64,000 nucleotides of DNA, from assembly GCA_029562975.1 (NCBI GenBank), contig JAKQTR010000038.1:62001-126000 (forward strand), written 5' to 3'. Under the pieces are notes generated by a model that worked only from the letters and a program-made list of their open reading frames with translations, was not told where the DNA came from and did no database searches. This DNA is from Acidobacteriota bacterium. GTDB taxonomy: Bacteria; Acidobacteriota; Vicinamibacteria; Vicinamibacterales; JAKQTR01. The stretch's first letter is position 1. Every line of letters begins with the position of its first letter. Made by a program: the position numbers and the translations under genes. Of this stretch, positions 1 through 7,681 are shown piece by piece.

Positions 1-1
1 G

Positions 2-490
2 GCACCCTCCGTCGCCCCGACCCGCGTTGCCGACTCTCGCGGCCGGCTGCTCGTCGGCGAGGTCGACGACGACAACGCGTGGGCAATGGGCGGCGTGGCC
101 GGCCACGCCGGGCTGTTCGGCACGGCCGGCGCCGTCGGCGCGTTCGCCCGATCGGTCCTGCGGGCGCTTGCCGGCGACGCGCGCGCGGAACGGCAGATCG
201 CCATCGCCGCGACGCTGCGCGCGTTCCTGGCGCCGTCCGGCGTGCCCGGCAGCTCTCGCAGCCTGGGGTGGGACCTCATGCGGCCGTCGTCGTCGTGCGG
301 ATCGAGGATGTCGGCGTCGGCGTTCGGCCACACCGGCTTCACCGGGACGTCGCTCTGGATCGACCCGGCCCGCGACTTCTATGCGGTGCTGCTGTCGAAC
401 CGCGTGTACCCGAAGGCGGGACCTGGCGACGCGATGCAGGCCCTGAGGCGCGCCTTTCACGACGCCGTGGCGGCTGCTATCGGGGAATGA
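2..490 (+). CDS. Beta-lactamase-family serine hydrolase, C-terminal part
   Basis: The gene enters from the left edge, so its start and the N-terminal catalytic SxxK region are missing. The remaining 162 residues are open in frame 2. They contain AWAMGGVAGHAGLFGTA, a stretch typical of class C beta-lactamase-like esterases and peptidases, and later FGHTGFTGTSLWIDPARDF. The HTGFTG piece corresponds to the family's third active-site motif (HxG or KTG type), and the last strand LLSNRVYP is also typical. The protein is probably periplasmic or secreted, but the signal peptide is outside the window. Its end overlaps the convergent pseudopilin gene by 14 bases. The substrate cannot be told from this fragment. 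Confidence 0.8.
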   Translation, partial: APSVAPTRVADSRGRLLVGEVDDDNAWAMGGVAGHAGLFGTAGAVGAFARSVLRALAGDARAERQIAIAATLRAFLAPSGVPGSSRSLGWDLMRPSSSCGSRMSASAFGHTGFTGTSLWIDPARDFYAVLLSNRVYPKAGPGDAMQALRRAFHDAVAAAIGE

Positions 491-1205
491 TCGGGCCGCC
501 GGGCCCTGCGCCCCTGCCTCGCTGGGGCCCGCCCTGCCGCCCTCCCTGGAACCCGCCCTGGAAGGCCCCCTCGGTTTCGCCCTGGGAGCCGCGCTGGAAG
601 CCCCGCTGCCCTGGCACGGGCTGGCCCCGCCGGCCGGCCCGGCCCGCTGCGGCCGGCTGGATCCAGACGAACTGCCATTCGTTGTACTTCGTGCGCCCCT
701 CGAGCGCTCGAATCGAAGCCGCCGTGCTCTTGCTCGCCACGCCGACGACGCCGCCTTGCGGCCCGGCCACCTGGCTGCCGAAGGCCGAGCCCTGCGTCAC
801 GAGGCCGCCTTCCGAGGCGCCGCCCTGGACGGCCCGGCCCTGGGTCGGGCCGGGCGCGCCTCGCCGCCCCGACTGCGCCGCCATGCGCTGCGCGAGCGTG
901 GACTGGTAGAGGATCTCGAAGTCCGCGTTCTTGTTGACCGGGTCCTTGTACTGCTTGCGCAGGAAGCGCTGCTCGACGAGGACCTCGATTGTCGGCGGGT
1001 ACGCGTTGGCGTACTTGCGCTGGTAGAGCTGGATTGCCCGGGCGTACTGCCGGCCGCGAAAGACGAGTTCCTCCTCGCGCTCGCGCTGGATCGCCGTGCG
1101 CCACACCGGCATGGCGACGCTGATCAGCACGCCCGACACGGCGATGGCGACGAGCAACGCCACCATCGCATATCCTGCTTCCCTTCCGCGCGCCGGACGG
1201 CCCAT
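477..1205 (-). CDS. GspG/PulG-like pseudopilin with glycine/glutamine/arginine-rich tail
   Basis: This 242-residue protein is the last gene of the hybrid pilus/secretion operon. It starts at the ATG at 1205, 11 bases after the stop of the lipoprotein gene, with a GGGGGAG stretch just upstream. A short basic leader ends in a glycine followed by YAMVALLVAIAVSGVL, a class III prepilin signal and membrane helix. The usual glutamate at position +5 of the mature protein is absent, as in minor tip pseudopilins such as GspK. Residues 40-105 look like GspG-family N-terminal sequence (EEELVFRGRQYARAIQLYQR). From about residue 108 the chain becomes low-complexity, rich in G, Q and R with FQGG repeats, broken by one ordered patch (RTKYNEWQFVW). 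Confidence 0.8.
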   Translation of the reverse strand: MGRPARGREAGYAMVALLVAIAVSGVLISVAMPVWRTAIQREREEELVFRGRQYARAIQLYQRKYANAYPPTIEVLVEQRFLRKQYKDPVNKNADFEILYQSTLAQRMAAQSGRRGAPGPTQGRAVQGGASEGGLVTQGSAFGSQVAGPQGGVVGVASKSTAASIRALEGRTKYNEWQFVWIQPAAAGRAGRRGQPVPGQRGFQRGSQGETEGAFQGGFQGGRQGGPQRGRGAGPGGPIIPR

Positions 1206-1216
1206 CTCCCCCGCCG

Positions 1217-2446
1217 CTACTGAACGACGATCTCCCGCTGGGCGGAGCCGGACGCGCCGCCGAGGGTGACGGCGCGGACCGTCACGGTGTACCGCCTGCC
1301 GCCGCCGGACTGGTACAGGTGGCTCGTCGTGCCGCCCGATGTGACGCGCGTGGAGCCGTCGCCGAAGTCCCATTCGAAGCGCTCGATGGCGGATCCGATC
1401 GGGGTGGTGGTCGCCGTGGCGGTGAACTCGGCTGGCGCGGTGGTAGTGATCACCGACGCGCCCACGCTCAGGGACACCGTGACGACGACGGTCTGCACGC
1501 TCACCGACGCAGTCGCCGAGGCGGTCTCCCCGGCGGCGTCGGTGGCCGTGGCCTTCACCACATAGGTCCCGCTCGAGTGGTACGTGTGCGTGACCGAGCT
1601 CAGGCCCGCGTTCGACACCGCCTGGCTGGCGCCGTCACCGAAGTCGATGATCGCGCGCTGGACGGCCGCGCCGCCCGCCGTAACGCTCACGCTGAACACG
1701 GCGGGGACGCCCGGGACCAGGCTGCTCGACGGGATCGACACCGTCACCGTCGGCCCGACGCGAACCTTGACGCTCACCGACGCGGACATCTCTCCGCCGG
1801 ATCCGCCGACGACAGAGGCCTTGACCGAGGAGGTCGCGGTCGTCGTCAGGCTGGTGCGGGCTTCGCCGTTGCCGTCGCTCATGACCGCCGTTTGCGACAG
1901 CACGCCGTTGTCGGTCGAGAAGGCGACCGGGACGCCGGCGAGGCGGTTCCCGGCCTTGTCGTTCACGACCGCCGTCAGCAGCACCGTGCCGCCCGCCGCC
2001 GGCAGCGCGGACGGGTTGGCCAGCAGGATCACGCTCCCGGCAGCGGCCGCGCCGATGGAGATGGACAGCCCCGAGGCGCGCGACGAGCCCGAGAACGCGT
2101 GAATCTCCGCCGTTCCCGACGTCGACCCTGCCGTCAGGCGCACGGTGGCCTTGCCGCCGGAGGTCCGCGCCTCGGCCGGCGACAGCGTGCCGAGCGTCGT
2201 CGTGAAGGTCACGACGGTGCCGTTCTGCACCGGCGTGCCGGCGGGCTCGATCACCGTGGCGGTGATGTCCACCGTGCCGTTCAGGCCGACGATCGTGGTG
2301 CTGGCGTACAGCGTAATCGTGGTGTCCGACGGCGCCACCAGCGGCATCTTGTCGCACGACGCCGCCAGCGCCGCCAGAAGGACCGCGGCGAAGCCCCATG
2401 CGCGCCCGTCCGGGCGCGAGGCCCGCCGTCCCATTCGTGCTGTCAT
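1217..2446 (-). CDS. Lipoprotein with two Ig-like (Big-1 type) and two PKD domains
   Basis: This 409-residue protein has a lipoprotein signal peptide ending at ALAASC near residue 31. Two bacterial Ig-like repeats of invasin type follow, at about residues 38-130 and 135-225 (for example NGTVVTFTTTLGTLSP and LAGVPVAFSTDNGVLS). Two PKD-like repeats come next, at about 230-320 and 325-409, each with a WDFGDG-type motif (IIDFGDGAS, FEWDFGDGSTR). Such domains make rod-like surface or periplasmic modules that bind proteins or glycans. It sits between pseudopilin genes, 22 bases after one stop and 11 before the next start. It may therefore be a secreted cargo, a surface component of the pilus, or an anchoring lipoprotein. 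The role is inferred from context only. Confidence 0.85.
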   Translation of the reverse strand: MTARMGRRASRPDGRAWGFAAVLLAALAASCDKMPLVAPSDTTITLYASTTIVGLNGTVDITATVIEPAGTPVQNGTVVTFTTTLGTLSPAEARTSGGKATVRLTAGSTSGTAEIHAFSGSSRASGLSISIGAAAAGSVILLANPSALPAAGGTVLLTAVVNDKAGNRLAGVPVAFSTDNGVLSQTAVMSDGNGEARTSLTTTATSSVKASVVGGSGGEMSASVSVKVRVGPTVTVSIPSSSLVPGVPAVFSVSVTAGGAAVQRAIIDFGDGASQAVSNAGLSSVTHTYHSSGTYVVKATATDAAGETASATASVSVQTVVVTVSLSVGASVITTTAPAEFTATATTTPIGSAIERFEWDFGDGSTRVTSGGTTSHLYQSGGGRRYTVTVRAVTLGGASGSAQREIVVQ

Positions 2447-2468
2447 GGCGCCCTGACTCCCTGATCCG

Positions 2469-2894
2469 TCACCACTCCGAGTACTTGCTGCCGTCGAGGG
2501 CCGTCTTGTCCGACCCGCTCTTCACGTCCTGAATGCCGATCTCCGCCGACGGGTTCGCAGGATCGGGCTCGGTCTCCACCGGCACCCACGTCTCGGCCGA
2601 GCCGGTGAACGGGTCCTTCGGAAGCTGCCGCAGGTAGCCGTCCGTCACCAGCGCCTCGAGCGTGTCGGGATAGCGCTGCTTGTCGGCGTAGTACTGATCG
2701 ATCACATCGCGCATCCTGAAGAGGTCCTCCTTGAGGGCGGCCTCCTGCGCGCGCTTCACGGCGTTGCTGTATTGAGCCATGCCGATGCCCGCCAGGATCA
2801 CGATGAGCGACACGACCACCACCAGCTCGATCAGCGTGAACCCCCGCCGCCCGTCGCGGCGCCTGCGGCCCGTGCAGATGTCAGTCCCAGTCAC
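2469..2894 (-). CDS. GspG-like major pseudopilin
   Basis: The protein has 141 residues and a GTG start that overlaps the previous pseudopilin gene by 14 bases. A basic leader ends in RRG, followed by FTLIELVVVVSLIVILAGIG, a textbook prepilin peptidase site with phenylalanine at +1 and glutamate at +5. After the helix, AALKEDLFRMRDVIDQYYAD and KQRYPDTLEALVTDGYLRQL match the GspG/PulG core, including the RYPxxLxxLV signature. The C-terminal SKYSEW resembles the end of GspG-type major pseudopilins. It is a likely main subunit of the periplasmic pseudopilus driven by the PilB/PilC-type motor encoded upstream. No prepilin peptidase gene is present in the window. Confidence 0.93.
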   Translation of the reverse strand: MTGTDICTGRRRRDGRRGFTLIELVVVVSLIVILAGIGMAQYSNAVKRAQEAALKEDLFRMRDVIDQYYADKQRYPDTLEALVTDGYLRQLPKDPFTGSAETWVPVETEPDPANPSAEIGIQDVKSGSDKTALDGSKYSEW

Positions 2895-3366
2895 GGTACT
2901 TCGTGCCGTCCAGTGCGGTGCCCTCGCTCCGCGTGTAGATGTCGAACACGTTCTTGCCGCCCCAGCTTGTCGCGTCCGGCTCGTCCTGGTACGCCCGCAG
3001 GCCCCACTCGGTGGAATTCGTCATCGGGTCGACGGGAATCCGTCTGAGGAACTTCAGCTTCTTCCCCGAGGCGTCTCCCACCTGCGTCACGCCCTCGACG
3101 AGGGTCTCGAGGTCCGGCGGGTAGCCCTCGCTGCCCAGCTGGTTGTCAGTGCCTCCGATCTTGCCCTGGTCGACGGCGTCCTTGTACTTGTCGATCGCCG
3201 TCCGCACCTCGCGCAGCGCCCGCCGCAGCTCGATCTCACGCTGGCGCTGCACGGTGAAGCGGACCATCGGCAGCACGGCGCCGGCCAGCACGAGGATGAT
3301 CGTCGTGACCACGAGGAGCTCAGCGAAGGAGAACCCCTGGTCGCGCCGCCTCGGTCGCCCGGCCAC
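2881..3366 (-). CDS. GspG-like pseudopilin (second copy)
   Basis: This 161-residue protein starts at a GTG preceded by AGGAG at 5-base spacing. A short basic leader ends in QG, followed by FSFAELLVVTTIILVLAGAV, a prepilin-type cleavage site and helix that keeps glutamate at +5. QRQREIELRRALREVRTAID and the EGYPPDLETLVEG segment match the GspG family, and the C-terminus TKYRDWD parallels the SKYSEW end of the next gene. The two genes are therefore probably a diverged tandem duplication. An insert at about residues 63-78 (DQGKIGGTDNQLGSEG) lengthens it relative to its neighbour. It lies 8 bases after the secretin stop and overlaps the next gene by 14 bases. Confidence 0.92.
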   Translation of the reverse strand: MAGRPRRRDQGFSFAELLVVTTIILVLAGAVLPMVRFTVQRQREIELRRALREVRTAIDKYKDAVDQGKIGGTDNQLGSEGYPPDLETLVEGVTQVGDASGKKLKFLRRIPVDPMTNSTEWGLRAYQDEPDATSWGGKNVFDIYTRSEGTALDGTKYRDWD

Positions 3367-3374
3367 GCCAGCTC

Positions 3375-5873
3375 CTACCGCACCGTGACGGACGCCTGCC
3401 CGAACTGCGCGGGAATCGGCAGCCCGCCCGGCCCCGTGATGACGCCTCCGAGGCCGAGCGACGACGTGCCGGCCCCCACTGCGTCGAAGACCACGATGGC
3501 GAGGACCCCGTCGCCCGAGACGCCGGTGGTGTCGGAGGTCCTGGCGAGTGTCACGTCGAGGCGTCCCGCGTCGGCATCGGTCTGCTGGGCGACGGTGACC
3601 TGGCCGCCCTGGGCGGCCAGGAAGGTACCTTGCTGTACGAGCCTGACGCGCAGAACCTTCGGGTCGAAACGCAGCGACAGCGTCACGGTGCTGACGCGCG
3701 ACGCCCCGAACAGCGAGATCGGCACGGTGATGGCCTGGCCCGCCACCGTAGCCGGGACTGCCGGGGGCGTGAGCACGACGCGCAGGTTGTCCGCGGGGGG
3801 CTGCGCTGCAGCGGGCTCAGCCGCGGCCGGCTCGGGCGGCGCCGGCTCGGGCTCCGGGGCCGCGGCGGGCGCCGGCTCCGCCTGGACCGGCGCGGCGGCC
3901 GGCACCGGGGGGAGCCCGGCCGACGGCGGGGCCGGCACCATACCCGGCGTCGAAACGGCCGGCGGCAGCTGGCCTGACGGGGCCGGCTGGGCTGCGCCCG
4001 TCCTCGGCTGCGCCTGCAGGGGCCCCGGCGATGGAGCCGGTCCGCCCGACGGAGGTGCAGGCGCGGCCGCCATCTGCCCCGGGGGCTGGGCCTGGGCCTG
4101 GGCTGCCGTGCCCGCCGGCTGGATGAGCGGCGGCGGGCCCGCGAGCCCCAGGTTCTGCTGCGTCCCGACGAACAGCGGCGTGAAGTCCCTCTCCGTGAGC
4201 GCGTGCGGCCGCACGATGTGCGGCGTCAGCAGCATCACGATGTCGGTTTGGGCCACCTGATTGTCGTTGGCCGAAAACAGCTGCTTCAGGATGGGCGCCC
4301 GCGTCGCGCCCGGGAAGCCTCGGAGCGACGTGCGTTCGTCTTCTCGGAGCAGACCCGCCAGCAGGTTCGACTCTCCGTCGCGCAGGCGGAGCACGGTCTC
4401 CACCTTGCGCGTGGCGAAGGCGGGCAGGTTCTGGCCCGCCACGTTGCGGTCGCTGCTCTGAGAGCTGACCTCGAGGGTCAGCTTCATGATGATCTCGCCG
4501 TCGTAGGTCACCCGCGGCTCGATGTCGAGGTTCACGCCGACGTTCTTGTAGGTGAACGACGTCATCGGGTTCGTCGCCACCGCCCCGGTGCCGCCGTACG
4601 CGCTGTAGAAGGTCGTGGAAGGAACCGGCAGCTCCTCGCCCAGCTTCAGCGAGAGCTTCTCACCCTCCGATCCCCGCAGGTTCGGCTTGGCGATGACCTT
4701 GGTCGCCGAATCGGACTCCAGGAACGCCACCGTGGCCGAGGGCACCGTGGCGTAGAAATCGAGGGTGCTCACCCCCGTCGACACGGTGTTGAGGTTGAAG
4801 GCGGCCGATTTCTCGGACGGCCTCGACTCGGGCGAAAACGCCAGGCCCAGCGTCCAGGACGACAGGTCCAGCCCGTGCTTGCGCGCGTTGGATCGGTTGA
4901 CCTCGAGCAGCTCCACGTCAATGCTAATCTCGGCTCGGGGCTTGTCGTTCATGGCGATCACGCGCTCGATCATCTTCAGCATCGGCACGGTCGCCCGAAC
5001 GGTGATGGAATTGGCCGCTTTGTTCGCGGCGAAGGTCGGGCGCACGCCCGCCTGCTGGGCCGCGACGACCTTGGTCAGCAACTGCTCGATGTCCGCCGCC
5101 TCGGCGCTGGACAGATAGAACGTCTGCACGGCCTGCTCGTCGTACGCCGTCCGCTTGGCCTGGCTGTCCGCGATGATGATGATGCTCCGCGGGTTGATGA
5201 CCTTGTAGTACGCCTGGTTGACCGTCAGGATCTGGTCGAGCGCCTCCTCCAGCGTCACCCCCGCGACGTTGACGCTCACCACGGTTGTCTTCGGGAAGTC
5301 CTTGTCGTAGGCGATGTTGATGCCGGAGGCGGTGCCGAGGAAGTCGAGCACCTCCTGGATCTGCCGGTTCGGCATGCGGATCTCGATGGGCTCGCGCGAC
5401 GCCGGGTTCAGAGCGGGCTCGTCCATCGCCTGGCGGGCCTTCTGCCGCATCAGTTCCACGGCGGGCTTCGGGCGGGCCGCCTCGATCCGGCTCCTGATCG
5501 CCTGCTCGACGCTCTGGATCTTCGCCCGCGCCTCCTGGCTTCCGGGATGGAACTCCACCACGCGCCGGTACTCGAGGAGCGCCAGGTCGAGCTGATCCTG
5601 CTTCTCGTACCCGCGGGCCTGCTCGAAATGGTGCTGGGCCGCCGAGAGGCGCGCCCGGTCGAGGGCCATCTTGTAGTCGGCCCGGTTCGGGCTGCCTTTC
5701 ACCGCCCGCTCGTAGAAGGTGACCGCAAGGTCCCAATCCCCGCGCATGGCGGCCTGGTTCCCGTGCTGGAAGACCCGGCTGGACGCGCAGCTCACCGCGG
5801 ACACGGCCAAGGCGGCCACGACGAGCGCCGCCGCGCCGCGCCACCGACCGCTTCGCCTGCCGACCACCGTCAT
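3375..5873 (-). CDS. Secretin (GspD/PilQ family) with TPR N-terminus and C-terminal cohesin-like domain
   Basis: This 832-residue outer-membrane channel has an unusual architecture. The ATG at 5873 is preferred because GGAG lies just ahead; an ATG at 5885 has no ribosome-binding site. A signal peptide ends at a lipobox-like SAVSC. Residues about 30-120 form TPR-like repeats (GDWDLAVTFYERAVKGSPN). An STN/N0 domain (IQEVLDFLGTASGINIAYDK) and a NolW repeat follow. The secretin core spans about 310-560 and includes the segments VIAKPNLRGSEGEKLSLKLG and IEPRVTYDGEIIMKL. A proline/alanine/glutamine-rich linker runs from about 580 to 690. The last ~135 residues form a cohesin-type beta domain (PISLFGASRVSTVTLSLRFD). 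A secretin fused to a cohesin fold is not part of the classical GspD or PilQ layout. Confidence 0.93.
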   Translation of the reverse strand: MTVVGRRSGRWRGAAALVVAALAVSAVSCASSRVFQHGNQAAMRGDWDLAVTFYERAVKGSPNRADYKMALDRARLSAAQHHFEQARGYEKQDQLDLALLEYRRVVEFHPGSQEARAKIQSVEQAIRSRIEAARPKPAVELMRQKARQAMDEPALNPASREPIEIRMPNRQIQEVLDFLGTASGINIAYDKDFPKTTVVSVNVAGVTLEEALDQILTVNQAYYKVINPRSIIIIADSQAKRTAYDEQAVQTFYLSSAEAADIEQLLTKVVAAQQAGVRPTFAANKAANSITVRATVPMLKMIERVIAMNDKPRAEISIDVELLEVNRSNARKHGLDLSSWTLGLAFSPESRPSEKSAAFNLNTVSTGVSTLDFYATVPSATVAFLESDSATKVIAKPNLRGSEGEKLSLKLGEELPVPSTTFYSAYGGTGAVATNPMTSFTYKNVGVNLDIEPRVTYDGEIIMKLTLEVSSQSSDRNVAGQNLPAFATRKVETVLRLRDGESNLLAGLLREDERTSLRGFPGATRAPILKQLFSANDNQVAQTDIVMLLTPHIVRPHALTERDFTPLFVGTQQNLGLAGPPPLIQPAGTAAQAQAQPPGQMAAAPAPPSGGPAPSPGPLQAQPRTGAAQPAPSGQLPPAVSTPGMVPAPPSAGLPPVPAAAPVQAEPAPAAAPEPEPAPPEPAAAEPAAAQPPADNLRVVLTPPAVPATVAGQAITVPISLFGASRVSTVTLSLRFDPKVLRVRLVQQGTFLAAQGGQVTVAQQTDADAGRLDVTLARTSDTTGVSGDGVLAIVVFDAVGAGTSSLGLGGVITGPGGLPIPAQFGQASVTVR

Positions 5874-5897
5874 GCGACTCTCCATCCCGGGCGCGGC

Positions 5898-6494
5898 CTA
5901 GGGCTGTCCCCCGGACAGCGGGAGGCTTACGCGTCCCCGGCCATCGACGTACGACAGTACCACGAAGTCGGCCGAGACGCTGATCACCTTGTAGCGCCCC
6001 TCGACCACGTCGCCGTCGGCGCCGTAATAGACGCCGCGGTCGTCGCGCAAGACCGCGTAGAAGCGGCCCGCGCCCTGCCTGGCCGTGCCAATGAACTTCA
6101 ACGTGATTGGCGGCGGCGGCGGCGGGCCTACGGGCTCGGCAGGCCCCGTCACCGCGGGCGCCGCGCCGCGAGGCCCTGCGGCGGCCGAGCCTGCCGGGCC
6201 GGCTGCGGCGCGCGCGTTCGGAGCCGCGCCGAAGTGGAACGGGTCGCGGCCCGTGTCCGAAGGCTCGGGCTGGGGCCGCTCCAGCGCCGCGATGTCCACC
6301 GCGGGGATTCCCGCAGGAACCGCGGCAGGCCTGGCCGGCGCCGGCCCCGCCGCCGCGGCCGCCGGGGCGCGGCGCGCCGCCGCGGCGAGCTCCTCCGGCG
6401 ATGCCCCGCCGACTGTGTACTGGTAGTACAGCACCGCGGCCAGCAGCGTGAGGATCGCCGCGAGCAGCGCGATCTGGCGGCGGCTAGCGTTCAC
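5898..6494 (-). CDS. PilP/GspC-like inner-membrane linker protein
   Basis: This 198-residue protein has one N-terminal membrane helix (IALLAAILTLLAAVLYYQYT) and an alanine/proline-rich flexible stretch of about 90 residues. It ends in a small beta domain at about 125-195 (ITLKFIGTARQGAGRFYAVL and a VISVSADFVVLSYVDGRGRV stretch). That layout is the one seen in PilP and GspC, which link the inner-membrane platform to the secretin. Its place between pilO and the secretin gene is exactly where pilP lies in pilMNOPQ operons. The GTG start overlaps the pilO end by 11 bases. The assignment rests on architecture and position more than on sequence identity, so a gene symbol is not given. Confidence 0.75.
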   Translation of the reverse strand: MNASRRQIALLAAILTLLAAVLYYQYTVGGASPEELAAAARRAPAAAAAGPAPARPAAVPAGIPAVDIAALERPQPEPSDTGRDPFHFGAAPNARAAAGPAGSAAAGPRGAAPAVTGPAEPVGPPPPPPITLKFIGTARQGAGRFYAVLRDDRGVYYGADGDVVEGRYKVISVSADFVVLSYVDGRGRVSLPLSGGQP

Positions 6495-7080
6495 GGGATC
6501 CCGCCCGGTAGTAGGTGGACATGTTGATCGTCAGCACGAGATCTCCGCTCGATTCCGAGCCCTCCGCGAGTCCCACGTTGTCGATCACGATGAACGAATC
6601 CGACGCTTCGACTTCGCGCAGGAACTGGCGGACGCCTTCGTAATCCCCCTCCAGCACCATCGTGATGTCGAAGCGGGCGAGCGTCGAAGAGCGGTCCTCG
6701 CCGGTCGTTGCGGGCGGCCGCGGCTGCTCGACCCGCCGTTGGTACCGGAGGCCCGCGTCCCTGGCAAGCTGCGCCAGGTGCACGTAGGTGGCTCGCCGGG
6801 CGCCGGCGAGATCGGCTGGCAGCACCTCCTCGTAGAACGTCCGCAGGTTCCGCTCCGCGCGCTCCTTGTCCTGCCGGACCCGCGAGGCGGCAGCGTGCTC
6901 CCGCTCGGCGTCGGCCAGTTCATCGAGCGCCGCCCGCTCGCGCTGCTCCGCGCCGGCCACCACCCGGAACGAGGGAAACACGACGAGGCCGAACACCGCG
7001 ATGTTCAGCACGAGCGCGACCGCGAGCGGCAGCACGGCTGCCCGGCGATCTCGGAGCACGCGCAGGAGCCCCCCCGTCAT
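6484..7080 (-). CDS. pilO: Type IV pilus alignment protein PilO
   Basis: This 198-residue bitopic membrane protein starts at an ATG that overlaps the pilN stop (ATGA). A short cytoplasmic end leads into one helix (AAVLPLAVALVLNIAVFGLV). A coiled-coil region rich in E, R and A at about 45-85 follows, then a ferredoxin-like periplasmic domain (ITMVLEGDYEGVRQFLREVE and FIVIDNVGLAEG). This is the family's standard layout. PilO pairs with PilN and with the PilP/GspC-like protein to form the inner-membrane alignment ring of the pilus or secretion machine. The tight coupling with pilN fits a stoichiometric partner. Confidence 0.9.
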   Translation of the reverse strand: MTGGLLRVLRDRRAAVLPLAVALVLNIAVFGLVVFPSFRVVAGAEQRERAALDELADAEREHAAASRVRQDKERAERNLRTFYEEVLPADLAGARRATYVHLAQLARDAGLRYQRRVEQPRPPATTGEDRSSTLARFDITMVLEGDYEGVRQFLREVEASDSFIVIDNVGLAEGSESSGDLVLTINMSTYYRAGSRER

Positions 7081-7670
7081 CGCGCTCCCTCCGCTTCTCC
7101 TGCGGCGGCGCTGGCGGTCCGCGGCACGTAGCGGCCTTCCAGGCTGGCCTGGATGAGGCCGGCCTGGTTCACAAACTCCTCCCTGGAGAGGACGTCCGCG
7201 AAGGCGCCCTGCTTCTCGAGGTTCTCGATGAAGGTCTCGACCGCCTCGACGCTCCTGGCGAGCACGGTCACCCCCACCGTCATGGTGCCGTCGCGCTCGA
7301 CTCGGGGCCGGACCGACGAGATGCGGACCGTCGGAGGCAGCGTCGTCTCGAACTGGTTGAGCACCTCCGTCCACGAGAAGACGCGCCGGCCGATCAACGC
7401 GTTGGCTTCCTGCGCGGCCGCCACGGTGCTCTCGATCTCACGGGCGCTCGTCGCGGCCCGGATGCGGGCGGCCTGCGCGCGCAGGTCGCGCGTCGCCGTC
7501 TCGGCCCGGAGGATGCGGGCGCCAAGGTCGGCGCGCCGCCCGGACAGGATGTAGACCCCCCAGAGGTTGAGGGCCGTCACGGCGAGGACGCCGGCGGCGG
7601 CTGCCGCCAGCGCCGCGTTGACGGCGCGCTCGTTGTAGAAAGGCCGGGTTGACAGGTTCAGGCGACCCAT
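7077..7670 (-). CDS. pilN: Type IV pilus assembly protein PilN
   Basis: The 197-residue protein opens with MGRLNLSTRPFYNERAVNAA. This contains the conserved NLSTRPFYN-type cytoplasmic motif by which PilN binds the actin-like PilM. A membrane helix at about 19-40, a coiled coil at about 42-85 and a periplasmic ferredoxin-like domain (VRPRVERDGTMTVGVTVLA) follow. GGAAG stands a few bases before the ATG. It is the third gene after the ATPase gene in the order M-N-O, 11 bases downstream of pilM. Confidence 0.92.
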   Translation of the reverse strand: MGRLNLSTRPFYNERAVNAALAAAAAGVLAVTALNLWGVYILSGRRADLGARILRAETATRDLRAQAARIRAATSAREIESTVAAAQEANALIGRRVFSWTEVLNQFETTLPPTVRISSVRPRVERDGTMTVGVTVLARSVEAVETFIENLEKQGAFADVLSREEFVNQAGLIQASLEGRYVPRTASAAAGEAEGAR

Positions 7671-7681
7671 CGTTCTTCCGC

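Noticed and set aside
4203-6527. 774-codon frame antisense to the secretin gene
   Set aside because: Low-complexity R/H/L/A-rich translation; the opposite strand is a complete secretin.
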